Shown here piece by piece: positions 46,541 to 57,256 of a stretch of DNA of 64,000 nt. The DNA comes from Sciurus carolinensis (lineage: Eukaryota > Chordata > Mammalia > Rodentia > Sciuridae), in NCBI RefSeq assembly GCF_902686445.1, contig NC_062213.1, positions 37,894,741 to 37,958,740 of the forward strand. The letters run 5' to 3'. A model generated the notes under the pieces. That model did not search any database. It was not told the DNA's origin and saw only the letters and a list, made by a program, of their open reading frames with translations. A program made the translations under genes and the position numbers. How positions within the stretch are numbered: the first letter of the stretch is position 1; each line of letters starts with the position of its first letter.

Positions 46541-47706
46541 CAGGAGGTCCATATACAAGGAACAACCACCTGAAATGTTCTGCATCGATCAACCCACTAC
46601 CTACAGCTTTACACTGTAAATGGTTCTGTTCTTGAGACAAAGGGCAGCATATTTAAAGGCCACAAGAGTGATAGGTACCCAAACCACGTCACCTGGGAAA
46701 TAACTGAAGAAACGAGATGTTAGGGTCATGGGGAATTATCGGGAGGAAGCATAATAACTATCCTCGGACAGGAAAAGGGCCGCCCTGAGAGAGCAACTAT
46801 GCTTACCTGAGCAGCTACTGAGGACAGACTCCACGACAGATAGAAACCACCACAAGAAGATCGATGAGGTGCGGAAGATGCGGAGCTTGTAAAAATGCCA
46901 CCAGGCCTTTGAAGGCATCTCTGTAGGCGGACATTTTCAAGAGAGTGGTAGATGACGGACTTTGAGGGAGAGATCCTTCTCAGACAGGCTACCTACCTGA
47001 GGTCTCTGTTTCTCCCTCTCACATACCATTCTTCCTCTTTTATCCTCTCTCTCCCTTTTTGTCTTTGGTTTTCCTTCTTAGCATACATCACCACCTCACA
47101 TCTCACACATTTTGCTTTTTTCTTGTTCATTTCCATTCTCCCTCCACTAGAAGGGTCAGGGACCCTCCTAGACATGAGAGTTTGGACCTGTTTTGTTGCG
47201 GCCCTGTCCCTGGTGCTCAGGACTGCTTGGCACGTAGTAGGCATTCTTTGCCGCGTGAATAAATGATCAAGGGTTATTGTAGGAGGAGATCCTGCTGGGG
47301 TGGATAGTGGATCCAATTATTTTTGGAGACTTTTCAGCATTAGGACCCTAGAATTTCTTAAGCCCCAACAAGTGTTCCTGTGGCTCCTGACCTGTGGGGC
47401 TGCGCCCAGGCTGGGGAGGCAAGTGACTAAGAGGCCCATCAAGGCCTCATGTGCAAATTCCCAAATAGGCCAAGAGTGAATATGGCTGGGGCAGAACAGC
47501 AATGGAGGAGTGGTGGGTGGGGCTGGGGAGGAGGGGTCTGAGGCCCAACCACGCAGGGGAGGGCTTAGGCTTGGGACAGAACTCCCAGACTTTGAGCAAG
47601 CTATTGTCTCTGAGATTCAATTTCCTCACTTATAAAAACCTTACCAAATTGTAAAAGTTAGATGTGAGCCACTGAGCCCAGGGCCAGTCACAGAGGTTTG
47701 AAAAAA
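46541..47706. other. Unique sequence left of the young L1
   Basis: Contains a pyrimidine-rich stretch (47,000-47,150) and a possible MIR near 47,570-47,640. A minus-strand frame at 46,736-46,918 followed by a GTAAG was considered as an exon but is unsupported. Confidence 0.35.
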
Positions 47707-47714
47707 GTATTTGC

Positions 47715-47721
<7 letters not shown>
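47707..47721. repeat. Left target-site duplication of the young L1
   Basis: GTATTTGCTCCTCTT, identical to 54,815-54,829. The last two T merge with the L1 tail. Confidence 0.97.
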
Positions 47722-47761
<40 letters not shown>

Positions 47762-48006
47762 TGTGAACAAATGGGATACATGTTCTTTCACTGTTTGTAC
47801 ATAGAGTAAAGGCATACCATTTGTGTAATCATACGTTTACATAGGGTGATGTTGGTTGATTCATTCTGTTATTTTTTTCCCCTTCCCCCCACCCCTCCCA
47901 TCCCTCTTTTCCCTCTATACAGTCCTTCCTTCCCCCATTCTTGCCCCCCTCCCTAACCCTCACTCTAACCCTAAAACTAACCCCTCCCACACCCCATTAT
48001 GTATCA
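47722..48006 (-). other. L1 3' UTR with G-rich tract and A tail
   Basis: On the L1 sense strand, the complement of 47,873-48,000 is a G-rich polypurine stretch with many GGG runs. It includes a block reading TTAGGGTTAG and GGGTTAGGGAGGGGGG (complement of 47,945-47,975), which looks like degenerate telomere repeat. A G-rich 3' UTR tract is a known L1 trait and may fold into a G-quadruplex. The part nearest the tail is AT-rich and conserved with the copies at 35.8 and 41.15 kb. Confidence 0.85.
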
Positions 48007-51000
48007 TCATCCACTTATCAGCGAGATCATTCTTCCTTTGGTTTTTTGAGATTGGCTTATCTCACTTAGCATGATATTCTCCAATTTCGTCCATTTGCTT
48101 GCAAATGCCATAATTTTATCATTCTTTATGGCTGAGTAATATTCCATTGTATATATATGCCACAGTTTCTTTATCCATTCATCAACTGAAGGGCATCTAG
48201 GTTGGTTCCACAATCTGGCTATGGTGAATTGAGCAGCAATGAACATTGATGTGGCTGTATCTCTGTAGTATGCTGATTTTAAGTCCTTTGGGTATAGGCC
48301 AAGGAGTGGGATAGCTGGGTCAAATGGTAGTTCCATTCCAAGTTTTTTAAGGAATCTCCATACTGCCTTCCAGAGTGGTTGCACTAATTTGCAACCCCAC
48401 CAGCAATGTATGAGTGTACCTTTTTCCCCACATCCTCGCCAACACCTGTTGTTGCTTGTGTTCTTGATAATCGCCATTCTGATTGGGGTGAGATGGAATC
48501 TTAGGGTGGTTTTGATTTGCATTTCTTTTATTACTAGAGATGTTGAACATTTTTCCATATGTTTGTTGATTGTTTGTAGGTCTTCTTCTGTGAAGTGTCT
48601 GTTCATTTCCTTAGACCATTTGTCGATTGGATTATTTGTAGTCTTGGTGTTGAGTTTTTTGAGTTCTTTATAGATTCTGGAGATTAGTGCTCTATCTGAA
48701 GTATGATTGGCAAAGATTTTCTCCCACTCTGTAGGCTCTTTCTTCACATTGCTGATAGTTTCCTTTGCTGAGAGAAAGCTTTTTAGTTTGAATCTATCCC
48801 AGTTGTTGATTCTTACTTTTATTTCTTGTGCTATGGGAGTCCTGTTGAGAAAGTCTGGTCCTAAGCCGACATGTTGAAGATCTGGACCTACATTTTCTTC
48901 TATAAGATGCAGGGTCTCTGGTCTGATTCCGAGGTCCTTAATCCATTTTGAGTTTAGTTTTGTGCACGGTGAGAGATATGGGTTTATTTTCATTTTGTTG
49001 CATATGGATTTCCAATTCTCCCAGCACCATTTGTTGAAGAGGCTATCTTTTCTCCATTGCATATTTTTGGCCCCTTTGTCTAGTATGAGGAAATTATATT
49101 TGTTTGGGTTTGTGTCCGTGTCTTCTATTCTGTACCATTGATCTACCTGTCTATTTTGGTACCAATACCATGCCGTTTTTGTTACTATTGCTTTGTAGTA
49201 AAGTTGAAGTTCAGGTATTGCAATACCCCCTGCTTCATTTTTCCTGCGAAGGATTGCTTTAGCAATTCTGGGTTTCTTATTCTTCCAGATGAATTTCATA
49301 ATTGCTTGCTCTATTTCTGCAAGGTACATCATTGGGATTTTAATTGGAATTGCATTGAATCTGTATAGCACTTTTGGTAGTATGGCCATTTTGACAATAT
49401 TAATTCTGCCTATCCAGGAACATGGGAGATCTTTCCATCTTCTAAGGTGTTCTTTAATTTCTTTCTTTAGTGTTCTGTAGTTCTCATTGTAGAGGTCTTT
49501 CACCTCTTTTGTGAGATTGATTCCCAAGTATTTTATTTTTTTTGAGGCTATTGTGAATGGAGTAGTTTTCCTAACTTCTCTTTCTGAAGATTCATCACTT
49601 ATGTATAAAAATGCATTGGATTTATGAGCATTGATCTTGTATCCTGCTACTTTACTGAATTCACTTATGAGTTCTAAGAGTTTTCTGGTGGAATTTCCTG
49701 GTTCCTCTAAGTATATAATCATATCATCAGCAAATAGGGATAGTTTGAGTTCTTCTTTTCCAATTCGTATCCCTTTAATTTCTTTGGTCTGTCTAATTGC
49801 TCTGGCTAGAGTTTCAAGGACGATATTGAATAGGAGTGGTGAGAGAGGGCATCCCTGCCTTGTTCCAGATTTTAGGGGGAATGCTTTCAGTTTTTCACCA
49901 TTAAGAATAATATTAGCCATGGGCTTAGCATAGATGGCCTTTACAATGTTAAGGAACGTTCCCACTATCCCTATTTTTTCTAGTGTTTTGAGCATGAAGG
50001 GGTGCTGTATTTTATCAAATGCTTTTTCTGCATCTATTGAAATAATCATGTGGTTCTTGACTTTAAGTCTGTTGATATGGTGAATTACGTTTATTGATTT
50101 CCTGATGTTGAACCAACCTTGCATCCCTGGGATGAAACCCACTTGATCATGATGCACTATCTTTTTAATACATTTTTGTATGCGATTTGCTAAAATTTTG
50201 TTGAGAATTTTTGCGTCGATGTTCATTAAGGAAATTGGTCTGAAATTTTCTTTCCTCGATGTGTCTCTGTCTGGTTTAGGTATCAGGGTGATATTGGCTT
50301 CGTAGAATGAGTTTGGGAGGGTTCCCTCCTCTTCTATTTCATGGAATACTTTGAAAAGTATTGGAATGAGCTCTTCTTTAAAGGTTTTGTAGAACTCGGC
50401 TGAGAAACCATCAGGTCCTGGACTTTTCTTTGTTGGTAGGCTTTTGATGACTTCTTCTATTTCATTACTTGAAATTGGTCTATTTAAATTGTGCATGTCC
50501 TCCTCGTTTAGTTTAGGCAATTCATAGGTCTCTAGAAACTTGTTGATATCTTCGAAATTTTCTATTTTGTTGGAATATAGATTTTCAAAATAGCTTCTAA
50601 TTATGTTTTGTATTTCAGTCGTGTCTGTTGTGATACTTCCTTGTTCATTCCGAATTTTGGTGATTTGGGTTTTCTCTCGTCTTCTCTTTGTTAGTGTGGC
50701 TAAAGGTTTATCAATTTTGTTTATTTTTTCGAAGAACCAACTATTTATTTTGTCAATTTTTTGTATTGTTTCTTTCGTTTCAATTTCGTTGATTTCAGCT
50801 CTGAGTTTAACTATTTCCTGTCTTCTACTACTTCTGGTGTTGGTCTGTTCTTCTTTTTCTAGGGCTTTGAGCTGTAGTGTTAGTTCATTTATTTTTTGAG
50901 TTTTACTTCTTTTATTAAATGCGCTCCATGAAATAAATCTTCCTCTAAGTACGGCTTTCATAGTGTCCCAGAGATTTTGATACGATGTTTCTTTGTTCTC

Positions 51001-51849
51001 GTTTACCTCTAAGAATTTTTTAATTTCCTTCCTAATATCTTCTGTTATCCATTCCTCATATAATAGCATATTGTTTAATCTCCAGGTGTTGGAGTAATTT
51101 CTGTTTTTTGCTCTTTCATTTATTTCTAGTTTCAATCCATTATGGTCTGATAAAATACAAGGAAGTGTCTCTATCTTCTTGTATTTGCTAACATTAGCTT
51201 TGTGGCATAATATATGGTCTATTTTAGAGAAGGATCCATGTGCTGCTGAGAAGAAAGTGTATTCACTCTTCATTGGATGGTATATTCTATAAATGTCTGT
51301 TAAGTCTAAATTATTGATTGTGTTATTGAGATCTAAGGTTTCTTTATTCAATTTTTGTTTGGAAGATCTGTCCAGTGGAGAGAGAGGCGTGTTAAAATCA
51401 CCTAGTATTATTGTATTGTGGTCTATTTGGTTTCTGAGATTGAGAAGGATTTGTTTGACATACATGGGTGAGCCACTGTTTGGGGCATAGATATTTATGA
51501 TTGTTATGTCTTGCTGATTTATGGTTCCCTTAAGCATTATGAAATGTCCTTCTTTATCCCTTCTGATTAACTTTGGCTTGAAGTCCACTTTATCTGAAAT
51601 GAGGATGGATACCCCAGCTTTTTTGCTGGGTCCATGTGCATGGTAAGTTTTTTCCCATCCTTTCACCTTTAGTCTTTGGGTATCTCTTTCTAAGAGATGA
51701 GTCTCTTGCAGGCAACATATTGTTGGATCTTTCTTTTTTATCCAATCTGCCAGTCTATGTCTTTTGATTGATGAATTCAGGCCGTTAATATTCAGGGTAA
51801 TTATTGAGATATGATTTGTATTCCCGGTCATTTGACTCATTTTATTCAT
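48007..51849 (-). CDS. L1 ORF2: L1 ORF2p: endonuclease and reverse transcriptase
   Basis: ORF2p nicks target DNA and copies L1 RNA at the nick (target-primed reverse transcription), working in a ribonucleoprotein with ORF1p. The frame is open for 1,280 codons. Codons M1, M4 and M7 are all ATG. M7 (complement of 51,829-51,831) begins MTGNTNHIS and matches the usual L1 start, giving 1,274 residues, close to the family's ~1,275. Numbering from M1, the N-terminal APE-type endonuclease keeps N20, E49 (QETH), D151 and N153 (GDFN) and D235/H236 (SDH). The reverse transcriptase keeps D606 (SIDAEKAFD) and the FADD motif (706-709). The C-terminal cysteine motif is present (C1136, C1140, H1148, C1149, C1153). 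No stop or frameshift interrupts it. It follows ORF1 after ~50 bases and is probably translated by reinitiation, as in other L1s. Activity is inferred, not shown. Confidence 0.97.
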   Translation of the reverse strand: MNKMSQMTGNTNHISIITLNINGLNSSIKRHRLADWIKKKDPTICCLQETHLLERDTQRLKVKGWEKTYHAHGPSKKAGVSILISDKVDFKPKLIRRDKEGHFIMLKGTINQQDITIINIYAPNSGSPMYVKQILLNLRNQIDHNTIILGDFNTPLSPLDRSSKQKLNKETLDLNNTINNLDLTDIYRIYHPMKSEYTFFSAAHGSFSKIDHILCHKANVSKYKKIETLPCILSDHNGLKLEINERAKNRNYSNTWRLNNMLLYEEWITEDIRKEIKKFLEVNENKETSYQNLWDTMKAVLRGRFISWSAFNKRSKTQKINELTLQLKALEKEEQTNTRSSRRQEIVKLRAEINEIETKETIQKIDKINSWFFEKINKIDKPLATLTKRRREKTQITKIRNEQGSITTDTTEIQNIIRSYFENLYSNKIENFEDINKFLETYELPKLNEEDMHNLNRPISSNEIEEVIKSLPTKKSPGPDGFSAEFYKTFKEELIPILFKVFHEIEEEGTLPNSFYEANITLIPKPDRDTSRKENFRPISLMNIDAKILNKILANRIQKCIKKIVHHDQVGFIPGMQGWFNIRKSINVIHHINRLKVKNHMIISIDAEKAFDKIQHPFMLKTLEKIGIVGTFLNIVKAIYAKPMANIILNGEKLKAFPLKSGTRQGCPLSPLLFNIVLETLARAIRQTKEIKGIRIGKEELKLSLFADDMIIYLEEPGNSTRKLLELISEFSKVAGYKINAHKSNAFLYISDESSEREVRKTTPFTIASKKIKYLGINLTKEVKDLYNENYRTLKKEIKEHLRRWKDLPCSWIGRINIVKMAILPKVLYRFNAIPIKIPMMYLAEIEQAIMKFIWKNKKPRIAKAILRRKNEAGGIAIPELQLYYKAIVTKTAWYWYQNRQVDQWYRIEDTDTNPNKYNFLILDKGAKNMQWRKDSLFNKWCWENWKSICNKMKINPYLSPCTKLNSKWIKDLGIRPETLHLIEENVGPDLQHVGLGPDFLNRTPIAQEIKVRINNWDRFKLKSFLSAKETISNVKKEPTEWEKIFANHTSDRALISRIYKELKKLNTKTTNNPIDKWSKEMNRHFTEEDLQTINKHMEKCSTSLVIKEMQIKTTLRFHLTPIRMAIIKNTSNNRCWRGCGEKGTLIHCWWGCKLVQPLWKAVWRFLKKLGMELPFDPAIPLLGLYPKDLKSAYYRDTATSMFIAAQFTIARLWNQPRCPSVDEWIKKLWHIYTMEYYSAIKNDKIMAFASKWTKLENIMLSEISQSQKTKGRMISLISG

Positions 51850-51900
51850 TTATTTGCTTATTTTTGACACGACTTGGTTCCTCTTTATTTGAGAGTTCCT

Positions 51901-52913
51901 TTAGGATATCTCCTCCCTTTGCTGATTTGCTTCTTTGTTTTTCATTTCTTCTTCATGGAATATTTTGCTGAGAATGTTCTGTAGTGCTGGCTTTCTTTTT
52001 GTATATTCTTTTAGCTTTTGTTTATCATGGAAGGATTTTATTTCATCGTCAAATCTGAAGGTAAGTTTTGCTGGGTATAAGATTCTTGGTTGGCATCCAT
52101 TTTCTTTTAGGGCTTGAAAAATGTTATTCCAGGCCCTTCTAGCTTTTAGGGTCTGGATTGAAAAATCTGCTGATATCCGTATTGGCTTCCCCCTGAATGT
52201 AATTTGGTTCTTTTCTCTCACAGCCTTTAAGATTCTGTCTTTATTTTGTATGTTAGGTATTTTCATTATAATGTGCCTTGGTGTGGGTCTGTTGTAATTT
52301 TGTGTATTTGGAGTCCTGTAAGCCTCTTGAACTTGATTTTCCATTTCGTTCTTCAGATTTGGGAAATTTTCTGAAATTATCTCATTGAATAGGTTGTTCA
52401 TTCCTTTGGTTTGTTTCTCTAAGCCTTCCTCAATCCCAATAATTCTCAAATTTGGCCTTTTCATGATATCCCATAGTTCTTGGAGATTCTGTTCATGATT
52501 TCTTACCATCTTCTCTGTTTGTTCGACTTTGTTTTCGAGGTTAAATATTTTGTCTTCAATATCTGAGGTTCTGTCTTCCAGGTGTTCTATCCTATTGGTT
52601 GTGCTTTCTATGGAGTTCTTAATTTGGTTTATTGTTTCCTTCATTTCAAGGATTTCTGTTTGGTTTTTTTCAATATCTCTAACTCTTTATTGAAATGATC
52701 TTTTGCTTCCTGTATTTGCTCTTTTAACTGTCTATTGGTGCGTTCATTCAATGCCTGCATTTGCTCTTTCATTTCATCGTTTGCTTCCCTTATCATGTTG
52801 ATTATGTACATTCTGAACTCCCTTTCTGACATTTCTTCTGCCATGCTGTCATTGGATTTTATTGATATAACATCCAGATTTGTTTGAGGCATTTTCTTCC
52901 CTTGTTTTCTCAT
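51901..52913 (-). pseudogene. L1 ORF1: L1 ORF1p (RNA-binding chaperone), one frameshift
   Basis: ORF1p is the trimeric RNA-binding protein that packages L1 RNA. The reading starts at ATG (complement of 52,911-52,913). The N-terminal ~85 residues contain SEREFRMYIINMIREAN and a charged, heptad-like stretch that begins the coiled coil. The frame then shifts at an A run (complement of T at 52,664-52,670) that is one base short. It closes at codon 91, and the second frame (51,901-52,644) carries the rest of the coiled coil, the RRM (starting near RPNLRIIGIEEG) and the C-terminal domain (GKPIRISADFS, QPRILYPAKLTF). Together the two parts give a length close to the ~338 residues usual for ORF1p. 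No other stop is present. A homopolymer sequencing error is a real alternative to a true mutation. Confidence 0.93.
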
Positions 52914-54814
52914 ATTGTTCAGGTATCAGTGGACTGCAGAGATGTTGCAGATTTCCTCTATTGACTTATAATGTCCCTGAAGATTGCTAGTGTATCCCCT
53001 CTTATCCTTCAGTAGCCTGAAGTCTTAGAGGAAGTTGATACTTCGGTGTTCCCCTAGGTAGCTGCCTCTCTAGGGGTGGTGGTCTTCAGGTGGGGTATAT
53101 TCCCTGCTAGAGGGCAGAGGTGCCTCTACTTGTTGACCAATGGTCATCCAAAGGGGAGCTAGACTGCGGGCTAAGGCAATGCCTGTTTGGGCCTGTGTCT
53201 CTGGTTTTACTGTCTTTGTGGGAAAACCTCACTCTGTGGGGAAGACCCACCCGGTGGGGAGGTCTCACTAGTCCGTTCCCCTCCTAGAGGTTCTCCTCAG
53301 TCCACAACTACCGCCTGTGCAGGGCAGCCTTCCCAAGCAGCGTTTCCAGGGGCCTGGACCTACCTCCTGGGCTTGGGAGCCCTGCCCTTCGCAGACGAGT
53401 CTCCTTTGGTGGCCCCTCCTCAGAGAAGCTGCCCACAGTCCTGGAACCTTCGCTCCACCCCTCAGCTGGTCTCTGTGTAGCTCTTTCAAGAAAAGGTGCT
53501 TAGATCCCCGGCTCAGACCGTGCTTTGCACCTAATCACTTGGCTATGCGACCCCTCCTCTGAAGAGTCACTTGGAGCCTCGTACATATGCTCCAAGCCCC
53601 AGTGACCCGTCACTCGTCTCTTCCTCCAGGCAGGTGTTCTGTGTGGGCGCTTGGAGACCAAGCCACTCACTGCGCACCTCCACCTCCTCAGGACAGCCCC
53701 CTCCCCGTTGTTCAGGCAGTTGCTGAATCCAAATAGTTCGCCACCCAACTCTTTCTCTGGCAGCCCCCGGAGCCCTGGCAGATTGGTCCAAAAAACCAAA
53801 AAACCAAGCGGTGTGCTGCTCGGCCTCCTCTGCAAGGTCTCCCACTTTCCGAGCTCACTGTTCCAATGAGGGTAGATGTGTCTTACTGCCTGGGCAGGGC
53901 AGCCTTCCCAGGGGCCCAGACCTACCTCCTGGGCCTGGGAGCCTCACCCTTCGTAGACGAGTCTCCTTAGGTTGTCCCTTCTCAGAGACGCTGCCTGAAG
54001 TCCTGGAACCTTCACTTCGCCCCTCAGTTTGTCTCTGTGTAGTTCATTCAAGAAAAGGTGCCTAGGTCCCTGGACCGGACCTTGCTATGCACCTAATCGC
54101 CTGGCTATGCGACCCGCCCTCTGAGCAGTCACTTGGAGCCTCGTACATATGCTCCAAGCCCCAGTGACCCGTCGCTCGTCTCTTCCTCCAGGTGTGGGCG
54201 CTTGGAGACCAAGGCACTCACTGCGTACCTCCACCTCCTCTGGGCAGCCCCCTCCCCGTTGCTCAGGCGGTTGCTGGATCCAAACAACTCGCCGCCCCAC
54301 TCTTTCTCTGGCAGCCGCTGGAGCCCTGGCAGATCGCTTCAAAACCAAGCGGTGTGTCGCACAACCTCCCTTGCAAAGATCCCCGCTTTCCGAGTTCACT
54401 GCTCCAGCAGGGGAGGTGTGTCTTGCCGCCTGGGCAGGGGCATCCTTTGCAGGCAACGTTCCCAGGGGCCCGGACCTCCCTCCTGGGCTTGGGAGCCTCA
54501 CCCTTCGCAGACGAGTCTCCTTAGGTTAGAGAATCTGCCCGCGGTCCTGGAAACTTCAATCCGCCATTTTTCGCTCCGCTTCGCTGTCCGTTTTTACCGC
54601 TCCGGCGGGGGAGGGGCGACCCGCCGAGTCACTGTACTTCACAAAGTTCTCTGCGTTCCAGGGCTACTGCCCCTTCGGGGACGCCTCCCCTATGGGAGAA
54701 ACTCCCCGGGCGGCTTTGAGTTGGTCCCAAGTCACTATCTCCTCTTTTGAATCTTGAGTCCTGGAGCAACATGAAATGCAGCCGCCCTCTAGTCCGCCAT
54801 CTTGAACCAAAATC
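52914..54814 (-). promoter_or_regulatory. L1 5' UTR / internal promoter with tandem units
   Basis: GC- and CpG-rich, unlike the flanks. At the extreme 5' end the L1 strand reads CAAGATGGCGGACTAGAGGG (complement of 54,786-54,805). AAGATGGCGG resembles the YY1 site that sets transcription start in primate L1, and GGACTAGAGGGCGGC overlaps a CTCF-like core. About 2.3 tandem copies of a ~560-bp unit fill most of the rest (53,300-54,575), followed by a single-copy stretch to ORF1 that holds another CTCF-like motif (53,103-53,116). Promoter function is inferred from family knowledge and position. Confidence 0.8.
53300..54575 (-). repeat. Tandem ~560-bp monomer-like units in the L1 5' UTR
   Basis: Landmarks recur at constant spacing. 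CCTCCTGGGC begins at 53,363, 53,925 (CCTCCTGGGC) and 54,479. GTACATATGCTCCAAGCCCC occurs at 53,581 and 54,143 (offset 562). GCCTGGGCAGGG-type boxes sit at about 53,311, 53,888 and 54,428. Units: about 53,300-53,870, 53,871-54,410 and a partial 54,411-54,575. Copies differ by scattered substitutions and small indels, so the duplication is not brand new. Confidence 0.88.
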
Positions 54815-54829
54815 GTATTTGCTCCTCTT
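54815..54829. repeat. Right target-site duplication of the young L1
   Basis: GTATTTGCTCCTCTT, identical to 47,707-47,721. It places the L1 5' boundary at 54,814. Confidence 0.97.
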
Positions 54830-54989
54830 ACGGTGACTGCCGTTAGGTTATTTAACCTAAGTTTTGTCTGGGTGGATTTTATAGAGGAATGTAAGAAGCA
54901 CTTGCAAAGTAGAAGACCATTCTTTGATAAAGGCTTAGATCCAGGGAGCAAAAATGATTTCAGGAACATAATCCAGCCCAGGGTTCAGA

Positions 54990-55205
54990 GACAGGGAGTT
55001 TAAATCAAAAATGCCTGGGTTTAAATTCTAGCTCTTATAGTTGCTAACTGAGTGACCTCTAGCAAGTTACTTGACCTCTCTGGGCCTCAACATTCTCATG
55101 TGTAAAATGGTACTGATAATAGTGCTCATGGTTCAGGGTTGTTGTGGGGATCAAGTAAGCCACCATCTGTCAAGTGCCGAGAATAGTGACTAGCACACTA
55201 TGAGG
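54990..55205 (+). repeat. MIR SINE
   Basis: TGCCTGGGTTTAAATTCTAG, CAAGTTACTTGACCTCTCTG, GGCCTCAACATTCTCATGTG, TAAAATGGTACTGATAATAG and GAATAGTGACTAGCACA follow the sense MIR consensus almost end to end. Confidence 0.92.
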
Positions 55206-55214
55206 CCCGTGGGG

Positions 55215-55640
55215 TTTTGGTAATGACTTTGGAGTCTACTTTCTATGAGAATGGGAGACAATGGAGGGCTTTGAATAAAGAAGTGACACCTCAGACTTAG
55301 ATTTTAAAAAGCAATCCTGTGTTAAAACTCAATTAAGAGTCTGGGGTTGTAGCTCAGTGGAAGAGTGTTTGCCTAGCATGTGTGAGGCCCTGGGTTCGAT
55401 TATCAGCACCACATATAAATAAATAAAATAAAGGTCCATCGACAACAAAACATAATAATAAAAAAACAATAAAAGAATAAATTGGGGAGGGGGCAGGGGC
55501 AGGACGAACAGTCTGATGGTGCTGCTGTGATCTACATTGAAGGATGGTGACCTGGACCAGCCAATGGCACAGATGCCGTGAAAGTCGATCAGCATCAGGA
55601 GTTTCAAAGGTGCAGCTCACGGGATTTGCTGACCGATGTG
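55215..55640 (-). repeat. L2 LINE fragment, antisense, split by an ID SINE
   Basis: ACAATGGAGGGCTTTGAATA, AAGAAGTGACACCTCAGACT and ATTTTAAAAAGCAATCCTGT (55,215-55,335), then TGATGGTGCTGCTGTGATCT and GATGGTGACCTGG after the SINE. The order follows an antisense L2 3' region. Confidence 0.6.
55340..55484 (+). repeat. ID-like SINE
   Basis: GGGGTTGTAGCTCAGTGGAA, GAGTGTTTGCCTAGCATGTG, GGCCCTGGGTTCGATTATCA and the ATAAATAAATAAAATAAAGG tail shared with 36.6 kb. Confidence 0.93.
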
Positions 55641-56059
55641 AGTGTGGGGCATTAACCAAGAAAAGGGATCAAGGGTCAGTCTAAGATTTTCAGGGTGAAG
55701 CTGCCATTCCCTGAAACGGGAAGAGTAGGGGCAGAGCAGGCGTAAGGGCCTCAGGGAAGGGCTGGGTCGGGAGCACAAGAGGAAGGGGCACCTCAGAGCC
55801 AGAGCAAAAAACCTTCTGTCTAAAAAGGAGGGAGGAGCCTCTGGGCCAGGTGAAGCTGCTGGGTGGGTAATGAGAGGACTGCGCCTTGGCAGCAGGTAGG
55901 TCCTCCATGGTCTCCTCGGGAGCTGTTTTGTGAAGCTCTGATTAGATCAGGTTTTAAGCAGAGGAGGCTAAATGGAAGGTGGTAGCCTGGATCAAACAGA
56001 AAAGTACATTAGTGGAAAAACTAGTGAAATCCAAATAAGACTAGTGAAAGTTTAGTGAA
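55641..56059. other. Unique sequence, nothing recognised
   Basis: No repeat or exon recognised. Confidence 0.4.
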
Positions 56060-56205
56060 TAGTCACGTTCCAATGTTACTTTCTTGGTTTTGCAATGTGC
56101 CATTGTGACATAAAATGTCACCACTAGGAGAACCTGGATGAGAAGCACAGGGCAGTTCTCTGAATTATTTGTGCAGCTTTTCTGTAAGTCTAAAATTAGT
56201 CCAAA
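56060..56205 (+). repeat. Ancient L1 3' end
   Basis: GGGCAGTTCTCTGAATTATT, TGTGCAGCTTTTCTGTAAGT and CTAAAATTAGTCC resemble a sense L1M terminus. Confidence 0.5.
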
Positions 56206-56346
56206 CCAACAAGGAGAAAGCGGGTGGGTGTGGAGAATGAGAGAGAGAAAAGGGGACCAGCAAATAGTTAATCCTCTCAAGGTAGAATAATCTGTCCAAG
56301 GATGATTAGGGACTTTGCTGAAATTCTACATTAAAACTTTCTGCTC

Positions 56347-56441
56347 AGCTGGAGGCGCAGCTCCGTGGTAGAGCTCTCACCTGACATGTGGAAAGCCCTG
56401 GGTTCAGTCCCCAGCATGGCAAAAACAAAACAAAACAAAAC
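56347..56441 (+). repeat. ID-like SINE
   Basis: GGCGCAGCTCCGTGGTAGAG, GAAAGCCCTGGGTTCAGTCC and CCAGCATGGC, with an (AAAAC)n tail. Confidence 0.9.
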
Positions 56442-57193
56442 TTCCAGTTCTTTGTGCTTCTATGGATTGTATTCTTAAACCATTACATCATTTTGCATCC
56501 CAAAAACTTATACAATTATGAATTGGCGATTTACAATAAAAACACAAAACCTTTCAGCTCTTAACAATGCCACTTTTCTCCTGCTCTACAGCAAACACTC
56601 CCGCGCACGATAATCCATGAATCCTTATTAGTCATGTCTGCCCTAATATAAATGAGTTTATCAGCTGCTTTTCTGACGGCAAAAGAAGTAAGAAAGCAGA
56701 AGTCAGGGTTTGTTTACTTCATAAATTAGTCCAGGATAAAGCTCTCCTGAGGTAACTCATGGGTGTTTACCTCTGGCTTTTGTTCTTTACACAAATGTAA
56801 ACACATTCCATTCTTCAGCCTGTTCCTTTTTTCTTCTTCTTTCTTATTTAATAGTCACTTACAAAATTAACAAAATTGAGGCAGAAACATGTTTTCTTGA
56901 TTGATTACAAGTACTTTCAGGATGTTTGCATTTTTATAACTCCTTTGCTCCTGGCACTAACCCAAGAGTAATCTGCGACAGAAACCCATATCTGAGTCCC
57001 CAGATGGCGTGGACTAGCCAGAGGAGGGCCTGAAGCAATGGCGTCCCTCTGAAAGTGGCCAGTTCTTGCCTTATCTCACTGTCACAGATCCTTGAACTTT
57101 TCGTCTCTCCTGTTGTTATTTAGACAGAGAGTTTTGGATTCCTAGGACTAGGAAAGAAACTCATAAGTGAGATCTTACATTTAAAGAAACTGT

Positions 57194-57256
<63 letters not shown>

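Larger units (their letters stand above)
47722..54814 (-). mobile_element. L1: Full-length young L1 retrotransposon
   Basis: A 7.1-kb LINE-1 read on the minus strand. From its 5' end: a 1.9-kb promoter region (52,914-54,814), ORF1 with one frameshift (51,901-52,913), a ~50-base spacer, intact ORF2 (48,007-51,849), a 3' UTR (47,760-48,006) and an A tail (47,722-47,759). The AATAAA signal (complement of 47,757-47,762) abuts the tail. A perfect 15-bp target-site duplication, a long pure tail, an intact 5' end and an open ORF2 all point to a recent insertion. Its ORF1 is broken in this sequence, so cis-driven retrotransposition would need that lesion to be an assembly error or ORF1p supplied in trans. 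The subfamily is unnamed. Confidence 0.97.

Noticed and set aside
46736..46918. Minus-strand frame followed by a GTAAG, considered as a first exon
   Set aside because: No recognisable protein, no partner exon, and the frame is short; one GTAAG is weak evidence.
48347..50899. Several 60-100-codon frames overlapping L1 ORF2 in other frames
   Set aside because: Shadows of ORF2, with no independent support.
54133..54750. 205-codon plus-strand frame antisense to the L1 promoter, considered as an ORF0-like gene
   Set aside because: It begins with a TTG codon, has no internal methionine, and several other long frames overlap it on both strands, which is expected in GC-rich DNA.
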